The notes under the pieces were generated by a model that had not been told where the DNA came from, did no database searches, and saw only the letters and a program-made list of their open reading frames with translations. Below, in pieces: positions 1-10,100 of a stretch of DNA of 64,000 nucleotides (position 1 is its first letter; each line of letters starts with the position of its first letter). The position numbers and the translations under genes are program-made. The stretch is taken from NCBI GenBank assembly GCA_046350595.1, contig JAXMAC010000005.1:1-64000 (forward strand), read 5' to 3'. This DNA comes from JAHFOW01 sp046350595 (GTDB lineage: Bacteria; Planctomycetota; Brocadiia; Brocadiales; Brocadiaceae).

Positions 1-1823
1 CGCGCCCCCTTTATTTCTATGACATTTTTTAAGGAGGCAGTCCTCCTCTTTTCGGGGAGTTCAATTTGAAGGGTTTGATTCAGAAATTGGCCGGTGAGCG
101 AATGGGGATTGTCCATAATTTCTTTCAGCGTGCCCTCCGCAACGACCATGCCTCCCCGTTCCCCGGCGCCGGGCCCGAGGTCTATAAGATAGTCTGCATT
201 CCGGATGGCGGATTCATCATGTTCAACAAGGATAACGGTGTTTCCGTTATTGCGTAATGTGTGTAAGGTCTGGAAAAGACGTTCATCGTCCCGCGGGTGG
301 AGACCTATAGTTGGTTCATCGAGTATGTAGCAGACGCCAACAAGACCGGAGCCAACCTGTCTGGCAAGTTGTGTTCTCTGCGCTTCACCGCCGGAAAGGG
401 TATCGCTGCTCCGCCCAAGCGTTACATAGTGTAATCCAACATCCATCATAAAACCCAGTCTGCTCTGTATCTCTTTGAGGATTTGCCGGGAAATCCTCAA
501 TTGCTTCGTATCCAGTTTCAATATCTTAAGGAAATCACGTGCAGCTTCTACGGTCATGTCCATAACGTCATGAATAGATTTATCGCCTATTTTTACCGAA
601 AGAGATTCGGGTCGTAATCGGGCGCCTTTACATACAGAACAGGTCTTGTAACTCATATAACCGGAAAGGCGGTTGATGATGCGTTCACTATCGGTTTTTT
701 CATAGATACGTCTGAGATTAGGAATTATCCCCTCAAAGTCATCCTTACCATGCATAAGGATATTGAGCGTCTCTTTTGACAGTTTGGAATATGGCGTACT
801 CAATGAAACTGAAAAGGTTTTTGAAAACAGCTTGAATTGCTCATCATAATGGGTTTGTGTTAACGATCCCCACTTTTGCCAGCCATCGACAGCGCCGTCT
901 TTTATGCTCAGGTTTTTATCCGGGACAATGAGTTCCGGATCAAAATCAAGGGTACTTCCCAGCCCATCGCAGTTGGGACAGGCGCCATACGGGCTGTTAA
1001 ATGAAAACATGCGGGGCGATAACTCTTCATAGCTGTTCCCGCATTGCGGACAGGCAAACCGTTCACTCAGAATATGGTCTTCCCAGGACTTTTCATGTTC
1101 CTGGCTCACCAGCATAACCCCTTCCCCCAGTTCAAGGCTGGTCTTTATAGAGTCGTACAAACGCGCTTGAATACCTTCTTTTATAATGAGACGGTCTACA
1201 ATCACGTCAATTTCATGGGTTTTGTAACGAGCCAGTTTGGGAATGGTTTTGAGGTCGATAATTTTATTGTCAACGCGGGCGCGGACAAAGCCCTTTTGTA
1301 TAACTGATTCAAGTACCTCGCGATGTTCACCCTTTCTACCCTTAACCATCGGCGCAAGGAGCGCGATCTTTGTCTTTTGGGGAATTTCCATGATGCGTTG
1401 AACCATCTGGTCTATTGTCTGGCGGGAAATAATACCATTGCACTGAGAACAATACGGAGTCCCAATCCTTGCATATAAAAGGCGCACATAGTCATAGATT
1501 TCCGTGATAGTGGCCACCGTCGAACGCGGACTCGGCGGGCAGGTGCGTTGTTCAATGGCAATCGTGGGGGGAAGTCCCTCGATAAATTCCACGTTGGGTT
1601 TCTGTAGCTGATCAAGAAATTGCCGTGCATACGAAGAGAGGCTTTCAATATAACGGCGCTGTCCTTCAGCATAGATCGTATCAAAAGCGAGGGACGATTT
1701 ACCAGAACCACTGACGCCAGTAATCACCGTGATTTGATCGCGGGGGATATTGGTATTGATCCCCTTGAGATTATGTTCCCGGGCGCCGCGAATGGCAATG
1801 ACATTATTATTTTCTAGAACCAT
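1..1823 (-). CDS. uvrA: Excinuclease ABC subunit A, 5' part (runs off left edge)
   Basis: UvrA, the damage-recognition ATPase of nucleotide excision repair, which acts with UvrB on DNA in the cytoplasm. I translated the minus strand from the ATG at 1823 and the frame stays open to the window edge (607 codons of a family that is usually about 940). Visible in order are a Walker A (GVSGSGKS, about residues 36-43), zinc-finger type Cys pairs (CSQC, CPQC...CPNC), an ABC signature (LSGGEAQR) and a Walker B (ILDEPTIGLHP). The last codons (IEIKGA) match the start of the second ATPase half, so the C-terminal third is missing only because of the window edge. uvrB lies 34 kb away at 35.8-37.8 kb. Confidence 0.96.
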   Translation of the reverse strand, partial: MVLENNNVIAIRGAREHNLKGINTNIPRDQITVITGVSGSGKSSLAFDTIYAEGQRRYIESLSSYARQFLDQLQKPNVEFIEGLPPTIAIEQRTCPPSPRSTVATITEIYDYVRLLYARIGTPYCSQCNGIISRQTIDQMVQRIMEIPQKTKIALLAPMVKGRKGEHREVLESVIQKGFVRARVDNKIIDLKTIPKLARYKTHEIDVIVDRLIIKEGIQARLYDSIKTSLELGEGVMLVSQEHEKSWEDHILSERFACPQCGNSYEELSPRMFSFNSPYGACPNCDGLGSTLDFDPELIVPDKNLSIKDGAVDGWQKWGSLTQTHYDEQFKLFSKTFSVSLSTPYSKLSKETLNILMHGKDDFEGIIPNLRRIYEKTDSERIINRLSGYMSYKTCSVCKGARLRPESLSVKIGDKSIHDVMDMTVEAARDFLKILKLDTKQLRISRQILKEIQSRLGFMMDVGLHYVTLGRSSDTLSGGEAQRTQLARQVGSGLVGVCYILDEPTIGLHPRDDERLFQTLHTLRNNGNTVILVEHDESAIRNADYLIDLGPGAGERGGMVVAEGTLKEIMDNPHSLTGQFLNQTLQIELPEKRRTASLKNVIEIKGA

Positions 1824-1835
1824 GCAAAGGGAAAC

Positions 1836-1938
1836 AACCCCCCCCAAGTCCCCTTTTTTAAAGGGGGATTGTAGAGTGTCCTCCTTAATAAAGGGGGTTG
1901 TAAAAAACTTACCAAAAAAAGAAATTTTTACCTCGTAA
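1836..1938. repeat. Dispersed C-run/G-run repeat (family A), copy 1
   Basis: Short palindromic element between uvrA and pepA. A run of C, then tccccttttttaaaggggga, then a second block ending aaagggggttg, followed by a tail like gtaaaaaacttacc. The same design recurs near 18.85, 33.36 and 62.87 kb. It could fold into G/C-rich hairpins and act as a transcription stop between genes, which is inference. Confidence 0.75.
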
Positions 1939-1948
1939 TACGATACGA

Positions 1949-3463
1949 TTAGCCTGCGGGAAACCGCGTCCAATCTCTGATTAACTGTATCAGGAGGCGA
2001 ACCCCGATACCTGTGGCGCCTTTCTGGATATAGGCGTTATTTTTCTCGCTGTATGCCGTTCCCGCGATATCAAGGTGTACCCAGGGGTATTTCTCGGTAA
2101 ACTTACTCAAAAAACAGGCGGCAGTTATTGCCCCTGCGTATTGACCGCCGATATTTTTAATATCTGCAACGTCGCTTTTGATTTGTTCCTGGTATTCTTC
2201 CCAGAGCGGAAGCTCCCAGACTCTTTCCCATGATTTTTCGCCGGCGAGTTTGACCCGTTTTTTCAACTCTTCGTTGTTACCCAGCATGCCCGTAACAACC
2301 GTACCGAGGGCAACCACGCAAGAACCAGTAAGGGTCGCCAAATCAACGACAGCAGTAGGTTTGTATTTCTCTGCATATCCCAGCGCATCTGCGAGGATAA
2401 GACGGCCTTCTGCATCGGTATTTGCAACTTCTGCAGTCTTACCGGAATAAAATTTAACAATATCGCCCGGTTTTATGGCAGAACCGCTGGGCATATTTTC
2501 TGTGCATGGCATGAGACCAACGACGTGCAGAGGAAGCCCCATTTGGGAAATGGCCTTCATAGCCCCCATCACTGCAGCAGCTCCTGACATATCACTCTTC
2601 ATCTGGTCCATGTCCTTCCCCGGTTTTATGCAAATACCGCCGGAGTCGAAGGTAATCCCCTTTCCCACCAGCACAAGGGTATCCTGATTTTTAGCGCGTG
2701 CATTGTATTCGAGGATGATGAATTTAGGGGGTTGCACACTGCCCTGGGATACCCCAAGCAGACCACCCATACCGAGCTTTTCAATCTCCGGTTTTGATAA
2801 GACCCTACATTGAATACCGGCCTCGCTGGCAAGTCTTTTTGCAGCATTCGCCAAAATGGAAGGGGTCTTATCCTGCGACGGCGTATTAACCAAGTCGCGG
2901 ACAAGATAAACGGCATCGGTAATAATGTGTGCGTGCTTTACTGCATCCCGGGCAGATTTTGATTCCTCTTTGTTCGATAAAAGGAGTGTGGGCGTCTGGA
3001 GTTCCTTTTTTTCTTCAGGTGGAGTATATTTGTAACGTTGAAATTTGTACAGCGATAGGAAACAACCCTCTCCATAAGCCTGATACCAGTCGTTTGTTGC
3101 AGAAGGTGGGGCTTCCATGGATTCCATAACGGTGGTAAATCCGCTTATACCCATATCACGTACTGTACAGGCCGTAGCGCCGGCCGCCTGTCGTATTTTG
3201 TCTGTGTTTATATTTTTTTTCGTCCCCAGTCCTACCAGCATGACACGTCTGGCAGGTATCTTTCCGTATGTAGGGAGGACAACTGTTTTTCCGAGTTTTG
3301 CGGTGAATTCCTTTTTCTTTATTAATTCAGTGATGGCGTTATTCAAACTTTTATCACAATATTTAAGCGCATCGCTCAGGGTATTCGTCTCTTCGTAGAG
3401 ATGAAAAACTAAAATATCCGCAGGTTCTTTTTCAACAGTTCCAATTTTAATGTTTATATCCAT
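1949..3463 (-). CDS. pepA: Leucyl aminopeptidase (M17 family)
   Basis: Cytosolic two-metal aminopeptidase that releases N-terminal residues from peptides during protein turnover. The 504-aa length is normal for the family. The catalytic C-terminal half shows GKGITFDSGG (residues 267-276), the metal-binding Asp stretch that follows (DMDQMKSDMSG), and the family signature NTDAEGRL (348-355). The N-terminal domain (1-170) is the variable one. The ATG at 3463 is preceded by an AAGGA-type ribosome site. It lies downstream of nothing obvious and seems to be a single-gene unit, with a family C repeat upstream and a family A repeat downstream. Confidence 0.95.
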   Translation of the reverse strand: MDINIKIGTVEKEPADILVFHLYEETNTLSDALKYCDKSLNNAITELIKKKEFTAKLGKTVVLPTYGKIPARRVMLVGLGTKKNINTDKIRQAAGATACTVRDMGISGFTTVMESMEAPPSATNDWYQAYGEGCFLSLYKFQRYKYTPPEEKKELQTPTLLLSNKEESKSARDAVKHAHIITDAVYLVRDLVNTPSQDKTPSILANAAKRLASEAGIQCRVLSKPEIEKLGMGGLLGVSQGSVQPPKFIILEYNARAKNQDTLVLVGKGITFDSGGICIKPGKDMDQMKSDMSGAAAVMGAMKAISQMGLPLHVVGLMPCTENMPSGSAIKPGDIVKFYSGKTAEVANTDAEGRLILADALGYAEKYKPTAVVDLATLTGSCVVALGTVVTGMLGNNEELKKRVKLAGEKSWERVWELPLWEEYQEQIKSDVADIKNIGGQYAGAITAACFLSKFTEKYPWVHLDIAGTAYSEKNNAYIQKGATGIGVRLLIQLIRDWTRFPAG

Positions 3464-3496
3464 AGGTATCCTTATATTATTTGATTAAATTACGCA

Positions 3497-3668
3497 TTTG
3501 GCAATTTTTTATTGTAACGCAGATCTCTTGTGGTCGGTATAAATAGTTCAAACAGTTTAAACCGTTCAAGCTGTTCAAACCGCTTAATCTGTTTGAGCGG
3601 TTTAATCCGTGCAACGGTTACAAAGATAAACCACCAGCGCTACAGTTTGTATTGAAATTCCTAAACAT
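3497..3668. repeat. Dispersed repeat (family C), copy 1, with decamer microrepeats
   Basis: A roughly 170-base element in the intergenic space downstream of the coiled-coil gene. It starts with ttggcaattttttattgta, contains cttgtggtcgg, then a run of variants of gtttaaaccg / gttcaaac, and ends tattgaaattccta. A shorter copy with the same ends lies at 30642-30786 and an end-matched variant at 20703-20787. The function is unknown. Confidence 0.75.
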
Positions 3669-4358
3669 TTACGTGAGCGCCATCTGACTGGGAGGATTCA
3701 GGATATCCATGGTATCGTCTTTTATACCCATGGCGTAAATCTTAATCCTGGTGAGATATGCTAATATATTGTCAGGAATATAGAGGGATGAAAATATGGG
3801 GATGATTATTTTCCCTCTATGTTCAGGAAAATAATCAAAAATCTCTTTGAGTATTTCTTGAAAATCGTTTATGTACTCAGTCCTCGGCGTGGATTTCGTT
3901 TCATTTATCAAAAATTTATCATCAAAAACAGCTATGATATCGAATTCCCTGCTCTGTGATTTGTCTTTTGAATGTCTCTTCGTTATTCTCAGACCGAAAA
4001 ATTCCATGTCCTTGCACCCGAAATGTTTTCCGGCAATTGCCGGAATATTGGGAGCAACGATATCTTCCACAATCGTGCCCATTCTGTTCGCTATATCGCC
4101 CAATTGTCTGAAAAATTTATTTCTATCTTCCTGCATCCCGTCTTTAAACGTAGTCATCTCACCCTTGAATCCGCGCATCTCATCTTTAAACTCCAGCATC
4201 TCGTTTTTAAATTCCCGCATCTCATCCTTAAACTCCCCCATCTCATTTTTAAATTCCCGGAGTTCCTTTTCCGTTTGTATCTGGGCATTGCCAACGTTCC
4301 TGATGTATTCTTCAAGCACCTGTTCAAGGTTGATAACCCGATCTTTTAAAGTAGACAT
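3669..4358 (-). CDS. Coiled-coil protein with PD-(D/E)XK nuclease-like domain (DUF3782-like)
   Basis: A 229-aa protein whose exact role is not known. Residues 1-100 form a coiled coil containing six tandem heptads (35-76) of the type EFKxEMx. Residues about 100-229 look like the PD-(D/E)XK-like domain found in prokaryotic coiled-coil proteins of the DUF3782 type: D140 in REFDIIAVFDD followed by E153-x-K155 in the next strand (INETKST). That spacing is consistent with a metal-dependent nuclease core, but activity is inference. These proteins are common, often multicopy, in cyanobacteria and planctomycetes. The ATG at 4358 follows a GGA-containing leader. The gene is flanked by repeats on both sides and no partner gene is adjacent. 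Confidence 0.75.
   Translation of the reverse strand: MSTLKDRVINLEQVLEEYIRNVGNAQIQTEKELREFKNEMGEFKDEMREFKNEMLEFKDEMRGFKGEMTTFKDGMQEDRNKFFRQLGDIANRMGTIVEDIVAPNIPAIAGKHFGCKDMEFFGLRITKRHSKDKSQSREFDIIAVFDDKFLINETKSTPRTEYINDFQEILKEIFDYFPEHRGKIIIPIFSSLYIPDNILAYLTRIKIYAMGIKDDTMDILNPPSQMALT
4131..4256 (-). repeat. Tandem 21-bp coding repeats (heptads EFKxEMx)
   Basis: Six consecutive seven-residue units encoded by 21-base repeats within the coiled-coil gene. The units are EFKNEMG, EFKDEMR, EFKNEML, EFKDEMR, GFKGEMT and TFKDGMQ. The near identity of the first four suggests recent expansion by slippage, and copy number may vary between strains. Confidence 0.85.
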
Positions 4359-4525
4359 TTACGATTCCTCCATGCTCTAATTCTTTAACATGTAACCATT
4401 TGTGATTGTAAAATTAAAACTTACAATTGTCAAGGTATCTTTTCTCTCTGTAATGGACAATATGCAGATATGACGACTGAAGTCGTCATTATAAACTCGG
4501 ATTTTTTCAAAAATCTACATTGTCA

Positions 4526-4779
4526 TGAAGTTTTTACACGGTAATACCCTAGCGCAGCTACGCCGCAACCAATTCTTCTTTATGAAAAGGGGGAGATTGC
4601 TTCGGAAAAGACCCTCGCAATGACAACGTGCTGTGTGCCATCAAAGAGCATAGTAAGTGTCATTGCGAGCGGAGCGAAGCAATCTTTCCTCATAAACAAA
4701 CTTCACCTCCTGATAAGAAGTACCTTGGACTGTGAAAAACTTACAAAAAAAAGAAGTTTTTACAGAGTAATACTATAGA
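4526..4779. repeat. Dispersed composite repeat (family B), copy 1
   Basis: About 250 bases of intergenic DNA upstream of nifU. Arms of the type agattgcttcgg...ctcgcaatgaca and tgtcattgcgag...gaagcaatct face each other around a core (acgtgctgtgtgcca...). Outer parts include agcgcagctacgccgc and cttcacctcctgataagaag. Copies lie at 23469-23626 and 27565-27835. Relative to them, the arms of this copy are exchanged while the core keeps its direction. A short gacgactgaagtcgtc palindrome sits just before it (about 4473-4488). Confidence 0.85.
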
Positions 4780-4791
4780 GACGGGCAATGC

Positions 4792-4820
4792 TTGACATTA
4801 TAATCCAGAACGAATATTAT
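4792..4820 (+). promoter_or_regulatory. Sigma70-like promoter for nifU-nifS
   Basis: TTGACA at 4792-4797, a 17-base spacer, and TATTAT at 4815-4820. The -35 box is perfect and the -10 box matches five of six consensus bases. Transcription would start near 4827, about 40 bases before the GTG of nifU. It lies just outside the family B repeat. Confidence 0.7.
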
Positions 4821-4867
4821 TGATATTATTATTCATTATAAACATTTATTGACGAAAGGAATAAGGC

Positions 4868-5722
4868 GTGTGGGATTATTCTGAAAAGGTAAAAGACCAT
4901 TTCCTTCATCCAAGGAATGTGGGGGAAATCAAAAACCCCGATGCCGTGGGTGAGGTAGGCAGTTTGGCGTGCGGTGATGCGTTAAAGTTGATGCTCAAAT
5001 TAGATAGTTCTGAACGGATTGTAGATGTGAAGTTCGAGACGTTTGGGTGTGGAAGTGCCATCGCATCAGCAAGCGCCTTAACAGAGATGATCATGGGTAA
5101 AACGCTGAATGATGCCAACAAAATCACCGATAACGATATTGCCAAATATCTCGATGGTTTACCTGAACAAAAGATGCACTGTTCGGTTATGGGACGAGAA
5201 GCCCTGGAGGCCGCAATTGCAAATTACAGGGGAATGAAAATCGAGAAGCCTGATATTGAAGGGACTATTGTTTGCAAATGTTTTGGTGTAACCGACACAA
5301 AGATTGCCCATGAGATAAAAGAACACAAATTAACGACGATTGAACAGGTTACCAATTATTGCAAAGCCGGGGGCGGATGCCGCTCATGCCATCCACAAAT
5401 CCAGGCAATTATTGATGAAGTATGGTACAAAGAAAAAGAAAAGGCCATGCTTGAAATGGCCAGAAAACCCACGAAAAAATTGACGAACATTCAAAAGATG
5501 AAGTTAATCCAGGAAACGATAGAGAGGGATATTCGCCCGGCCCTTCAGTCCGATGGAGGAGATATAGAATTGATAGATATAGACGGTGACCGTGTCATGG
5601 TTTCTCTCCGGGGAAGCTGTGTAGAGTGCCCCAGTTCGAAGGTTACTTTAAAATCCACGGTGGAGGCGAAATTAAGGGAGTTTGTTGCGGATACGATTAT
5701 CGTAGAGGAGGTGCCCCAATGA
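4868..5722 (+). CDS. nifU: NifU-type Fe-S cluster scaffold
   Basis: Full-length, three-domain scaffold (284 aa) that assembles Fe-S clusters from sulfur supplied by NifS. The N-terminal IscU-like domain carries Cys35, Cys61 and Cys105. The central BFD-like [2Fe-2S] domain carries C136-x-C138 and C171-x2-C174. The C-terminal Nfu domain carries C251-x2-C254. The start is GTG at 4868 with GAAAGGA upstream. The stop overlaps the ATG of nifS (ATGA), so the two are translationally coupled. There are no nitrogenase genes in the window, so it most likely serves general Fe-S assembly; anammox bacteria need many clusters, including those of NxrA and NxrB. Confidence 0.95.
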   Translation: MWDYSEKVKDHFLHPRNVGEIKNPDAVGEVGSLACGDALKLMLKLDSSERIVDVKFETFGCGSAIASASALTEMIMGKTLNDANKITDNDIAKYLDGLPEQKMHCSVMGREALEAAIANYRGMKIEKPDIEGTIVCKCFGVTDTKIAHEIKEHKLTTIEQVTNYCKAGGGCRSCHPQIQAIIDEVWYKEKEKAMLEMARKPTKKLTNIQKMKLIQETIERDIRPALQSDGGDIELIDIDGDRVMVSLRGSCVECPSSKVTLKSTVEAKLREFVADTIIVEEVPQ

Positions 5723-6918
5723 AGGTTGTGTATGCTGATAACAATGCCACGACCATGGTTGCCCCGGAAGTCGTGGAAGCCATGTTGCCTTATTTTACCC
5801 AGTATTATGGAAATCCTTCAAGCATGCATACCTTCGGTGGTCAGGTAGCCAGAAATATTGAGAATGCAAGGCACCAGGTAGCAGACATTCTTGGCGCAGA
5901 CCCATCAGAAATTGTGTTTACCAGTTGCGGCACGGAAAGTGATAATGCGGCGATATGGGGAATACTGCGGGCAAATCCCCATAAAAGACACATTGTGACC
6001 TCACGGGTGGAGCATCCTGCCGTTTACAACCTGGGTAAGTACCTCGCTCAAAACGGATACCATGTAACGGAATTGGGTGTGGATAGCAGCGGGATGCTTG
6101 ATTTGAATGAACTAACCAATGCAGTAAGGGAAGATACTGCAATCGTTTCAATTATGTATGCAAATAATGAGACGGGGGTCATCTTTCCTATAGAAGAAAT
6201 TGGCAATATTGTTAAGCAGAAGGGTTCTATTTTACACACCGATGCAGTGCAGGCAGTGGGTAAGATACCGTTGAATCTCTCAAAAAGCACGATTGATTTA
6301 TTAACTATCTCCGGCCATAAACTGCATGCCCCGAAAGGTGTGGGCGCATTGTATATCAGAAAAGGCATTACCTTTGCTCCTTTTGTTGTCGGGGGACATC
6401 AGGAAAGAAACCGGCGTGGCGGCACTGAAAATGTTCCTTCCATTATTGGCCTTGGGAAGGCATGTGAACTGGTAAAAAAATACATGACTGCGGAACATGG
6501 GCAGGTGAAGCAATTGAGGGATAAGCTGGAAAATGAAATACTCAAAAAAGCGCCAGATGCCCGGATAAATGGACACAAGATCAATCGTCTCCCCAACACA
6601 ACCAATTTGAGTTTTGAATATGTGGAAGGGGAGGCAATCTTGCTCCTCCTGAACGAGAAGGGTATTTGCGCATCATCAGGTTCAGCGTGTACATCAGGTT
6701 CTCTCGAACCATCACATGTGCTCAGGGCTATGGGTGTTCCTTTTACCGCCGTACATGGCTCTGTAAGACTGAGTTTGAGCCGCTATAACACGCAGGAAGA
6801 AGTAGATTATATTATTGAGCATCTTCCACCCATAATTCGAAGGTTGCGTGAAATATCGCCTTACGGAAGGGAGACGAAGGTAAAGGGGCACGCTCCTTCG
6901 TCTTCGGTAAAGATTTGA
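5719..6918 (+). CDS. nifS: Cysteine desulfurase NifS
   Basis: PLP enzyme that removes sulfur from cysteine and passes it as a persulfide to NifU (399 aa). The PLP lysine is K201 in SGHKLHAPKG and the persulfide cysteine is C324 in SSGSACTSGS, as in NifS rather than group II SufS. I chose the ATG at 5719, which overlaps the nifU stop, over an upstream in-frame start inside nifU, because the protein then begins MKVVYADNNATT as in the family. A perfect 18-bp palindrome follows the stop and probably ends the operon. Confidence 0.95.
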   Translation: MKVVYADNNATTMVAPEVVEAMLPYFTQYYGNPSSMHTFGGQVARNIENARHQVADILGADPSEIVFTSCGTESDNAAIWGILRANPHKRHIVTSRVEHPAVYNLGKYLAQNGYHVTELGVDSSGMLDLNELTNAVREDTAIVSIMYANNETGVIFPIEEIGNIVKQKGSILHTDAVQAVGKIPLNLSKSTIDLLTISGHKLHAPKGVGALYIRKGITFAPFVVGGHQERNRRGGTENVPSIIGLGKACELVKKYMTAEHGQVKQLRDKLENEILKKAPDARINGHKINRLPNTTNLSFEYVEGEAILLLLNEKGICASSGSACTSGSLEPSHVLRAMGVPFTAVHGSVRLSLSRYNTQEEVDYIIEHLPPIIRRLREISPYGRETKVKGHAPSSSVKI

Positions 6919-6925
6919 GAAAATC

Positions 6926-6963
6926 GTAACTATTTAGCCAACTTCAGTTGGCTAAATAGTTAC
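6926..6963. terminator. Perfect 18-bp inverted repeat after nifS
   Basis: gtaactatttagccaact, a 2-base loop, then its exact reverse complement. It sits 7 bases after the nifS stop, between convergent genes. It lacks a clear T-run, so it may be a bidirectional stop or an mRNA-stabilising hairpin. Confidence 0.6.
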
Positions 6964-7102
6964 CAGTAGTTAAAATTATTGAGCCTACACATAAACTCAA
7001 AAATAGAACAGTGATAACCGCTGTTATTGTCTGTTTTGGTAAACTTTCTTACCTTTGGAGCGGATGGTTGTGTTATGGTTAAAATCGCCCCCTTCCCATC
7101 CT

Positions 7103-10100
7103 TCACTGTATAACCTTTACCACAAATGTCTTTTTCAGTGTGCCCGCACTGAATATAACCCTTGCCTTTCCAGCCATGTCCTTTGCAGTTATGGTAAATA
7201 CTGTCTGACCGTTGTCGTTAGTAATACCACTTTGGGGTGAAATTGATATAAACTGTTGACTGAGTGTGCCAACCTTTGCCTTAACCTCTATTCCCCCAAC
7301 CCGACAACCACCATTGCCAGTTATTATAATCGTAACATCACCACTCTGATTTGTCTTGAGTTTGAGGGTATAGTTGGATATGAATATCTGTTCAGGCTCG
7401 CACGTTACCTTCTCTATAATGGCCGTTGTGATAGTTGGCCAGATTGGACTACATGACCCCACGTCATTCCATTTGCCACCTGGCCACATAATTGCATAAT
7501 CCTCACAATCACCTGAATTACTTGGCTCTCCATTTTTCCAGTGGGTATAGCTTAGAGACTCCCCACTTACCCATTTCCAATTTCCTTCTTCAGACTCGTC
7601 TGTATATCCAATCCAGTATGGCTTTTTCACTCCGAAGGTTGCCACTAACCAATTTTGCTCATTCTTATTATTAATGGTCACGAGATGGGCACCCTGGCCA
7701 ACGGCGTCATTCTCACATGCACGCCAGTCCCCGTCGTCAATGAGTTTGTAGAGGTGTCCATTAGCTGGATTGGTAATCCAACTGTATGCATCCGGTATGG
7801 TGGTAAATCCCCATGTATAATCTGCTGTCATAGGATTGCCAGCCTTATCAATAACACCTGTGGTAATAGTGGCCGTGTAGCTTGTTGCATTGTCTAAGGT
7901 TGTTGACGGCGTAAACGTTGCCGTTTTGGTGTCAGGGTTATAACTCACAGTACCTGTTATTCCATCAATAGTAAAAGTAGATTCATTGACCGTAGTCTCG
8001 TCTATCGGTTCACTGAATATAGCCGTAATGCTTGAATTTGTTGCGACATTGATTGCATTATTTGGTGGATTTGTGGAAATAACCGTGGGGGGGGATTTGT
8101 CAGGTACTGTTTCTGTGGTAAAACTCCATATATAGTCGGTACTCATGGGATTAGCAGCCAGGTCTTTTACTCCTGTGGTGATGGTAACTGTATAGGTGGT
8201 GGAATAGCTTAAATTTGCCGAAGGGGTGAATGTGACGGTTTTAGTTGTATCGTCATAAATTGCCGAACCAGTTACCCCATTGTTTATGGTAAATGTGGAA
8301 CCGCTTATTGTTGATTCGTCTACTGACTCACTAAAGGTGGCAGTGATAGTAGCATTGATAGCCACGTTCTTTTCTTTATCTAATGGGCTTGTTGAAACAA
8401 CTATAGGCGGCGTAATATCAGGTCCTGCGCTACAATCGAATGACACTTCTACAATCTGAAGCCCGCTATCTCCGTCAGCTACGTACGCGGTAGTACCGGA
8501 AACAGCAATCCCTCCTGCGTTACCCGGTGAGTCATAGTTTTCCAAGAGTTTAGGCAAGGCGGGATTCGTCACGTCTATGACCTGCAGACCGCCAAACCCA
8601 TCAGACACAAATGCCGTCGTTCCTTTAATAGCGACTCCCATCGCAAAACCAGGGGTATCATAATTTCCTAAAAAATTTGGCAAGGTGGGATTCGTTACGT
8701 CTATGATCAGAAGACCGTTTACCCCATCAGCAACGTAGGCTGTTGAGCCTGAAACAGCGACTCCATAAGCAGTACCTGGTGTATCGTAGTTTTTCTGGAG
8801 TATCGGCAAAGTGGTGTCCGTTGCGTCTATAATCTGCAAACCTCTAATTCCATCGGCAACAAATACCGTTGTGGTGCCTGAAATGGCAACTCCGTAGGCA
8901 ATACCTGGAGTATTATAGCTGCCCTTATACTGGAGGAGATTGGGATTCGTTGCATCTATGATCTGCAAACCGCTATCCCCATCAGCCACAAATGCCATCA
9001 TGTCGCCTGAAACGGCAACTCCATAAGCAGTACCCGGTGTGTCATAGCTGTCCAGGGGTGCTGGAAAAGTGGGATTCGTTGTGTCTATGATTTGTATACC
9101 ACTCGTCCCATAAGCAACAAATGCCGTTGTGGTACCTGCAATTGCGATTCCTCTTGCAGTATCGGGTGTACTATCATAGCTTCCCATGAGCATGGGCGAG
9201 GCGTGATTCGTTACATCTATGATCTGTAAACCGCTATCCCCATCAGCCACAAATGCCGTCGTGGTGCCGGCAATGGCAATTCCCATTGCATTACCGGGCG
9301 TGTCGTAGCTTCCGACTTTAGGCGAGGAGGGGTTCGTTACGTCTACGACCAGCAGGCCGGTTTTGCCATCGGCTATATATGCCGTGGTGTCTGATATCAC
9401 AACTTGTACAGCAGTGTCCGGCGTTTCGTAACTTCCCAATAACTTAGGTGAAGAGGAATCCGTTACATCAATAATTTGAATTCCGCCATACCATTCAGCT
9501 ACATATGCCGTAGTACCTGAAATTGCGACGCTCACAGCAGAGCCTGGCGTAGCAAAACTTCCCAGAGGTATAGGTGAGAAGGGGTTCGATACATCTACGA
9601 TCTGAAGACCTCCTTCCCAATCAGCCACATATATCGTAGTGCCTGAAAGAACGAGTCCTGCTGCTTGTCCGGGCATTCCAAGGGTTTTCAGGAGTTTTGG
9701 GTCGGTGTGATTTGTTACGTCTATAATTATTAGGCCAATACTGTCATTAGCTATAAAAGCCGTGTCACCGGAAAGAGTAATCCCAAATACTGTACCAAGC
9801 GGATCATAGTTTCCCACCAAATAAGGAGAGGCATGATCTGTTACGTCTATGATCTGCAAACCGCTCGTCCCATCTGCCACGAATGCTGTATCACCTGAAA
9901 TAACTACTCCATATGCAATGCCGGGAGTATCATAGCTTCCCAGGAACTGAGGGGAAGCGGGATCCGTTACGTCTATGATCTGTAGACCGCTATCTCCATC
10001 AGCCACGTAGGCCGTGGTGCCGGAAATAGCAACCCGATATGCAGTACCGGGAGTATCATAGCTTCCCAGGAACTGGGGGGAAGTGGGATTCTTTACATCT

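Noticed and set aside
3540..3605. Possible CRISPR-like array in the decamer repeats
   Set aside because: Units are about 10 bases without spacers, so it is a microrepeat array within family C and not a CRISPR.
3871..4380. Plus-strand open frame of 169 codons over the coiled-coil gene
   Set aside because: It is antisense to a gene with clear heptads and a nuclease-like domain; its own translation is a low-complexity mirror of the repeats (SSLNSRISFLNS) with no ribosome site.
4543..4779. Insertion sequence or transposase gene in the family B region
   Set aside because: No transposase frame in any of the three copies; they are non-coding.
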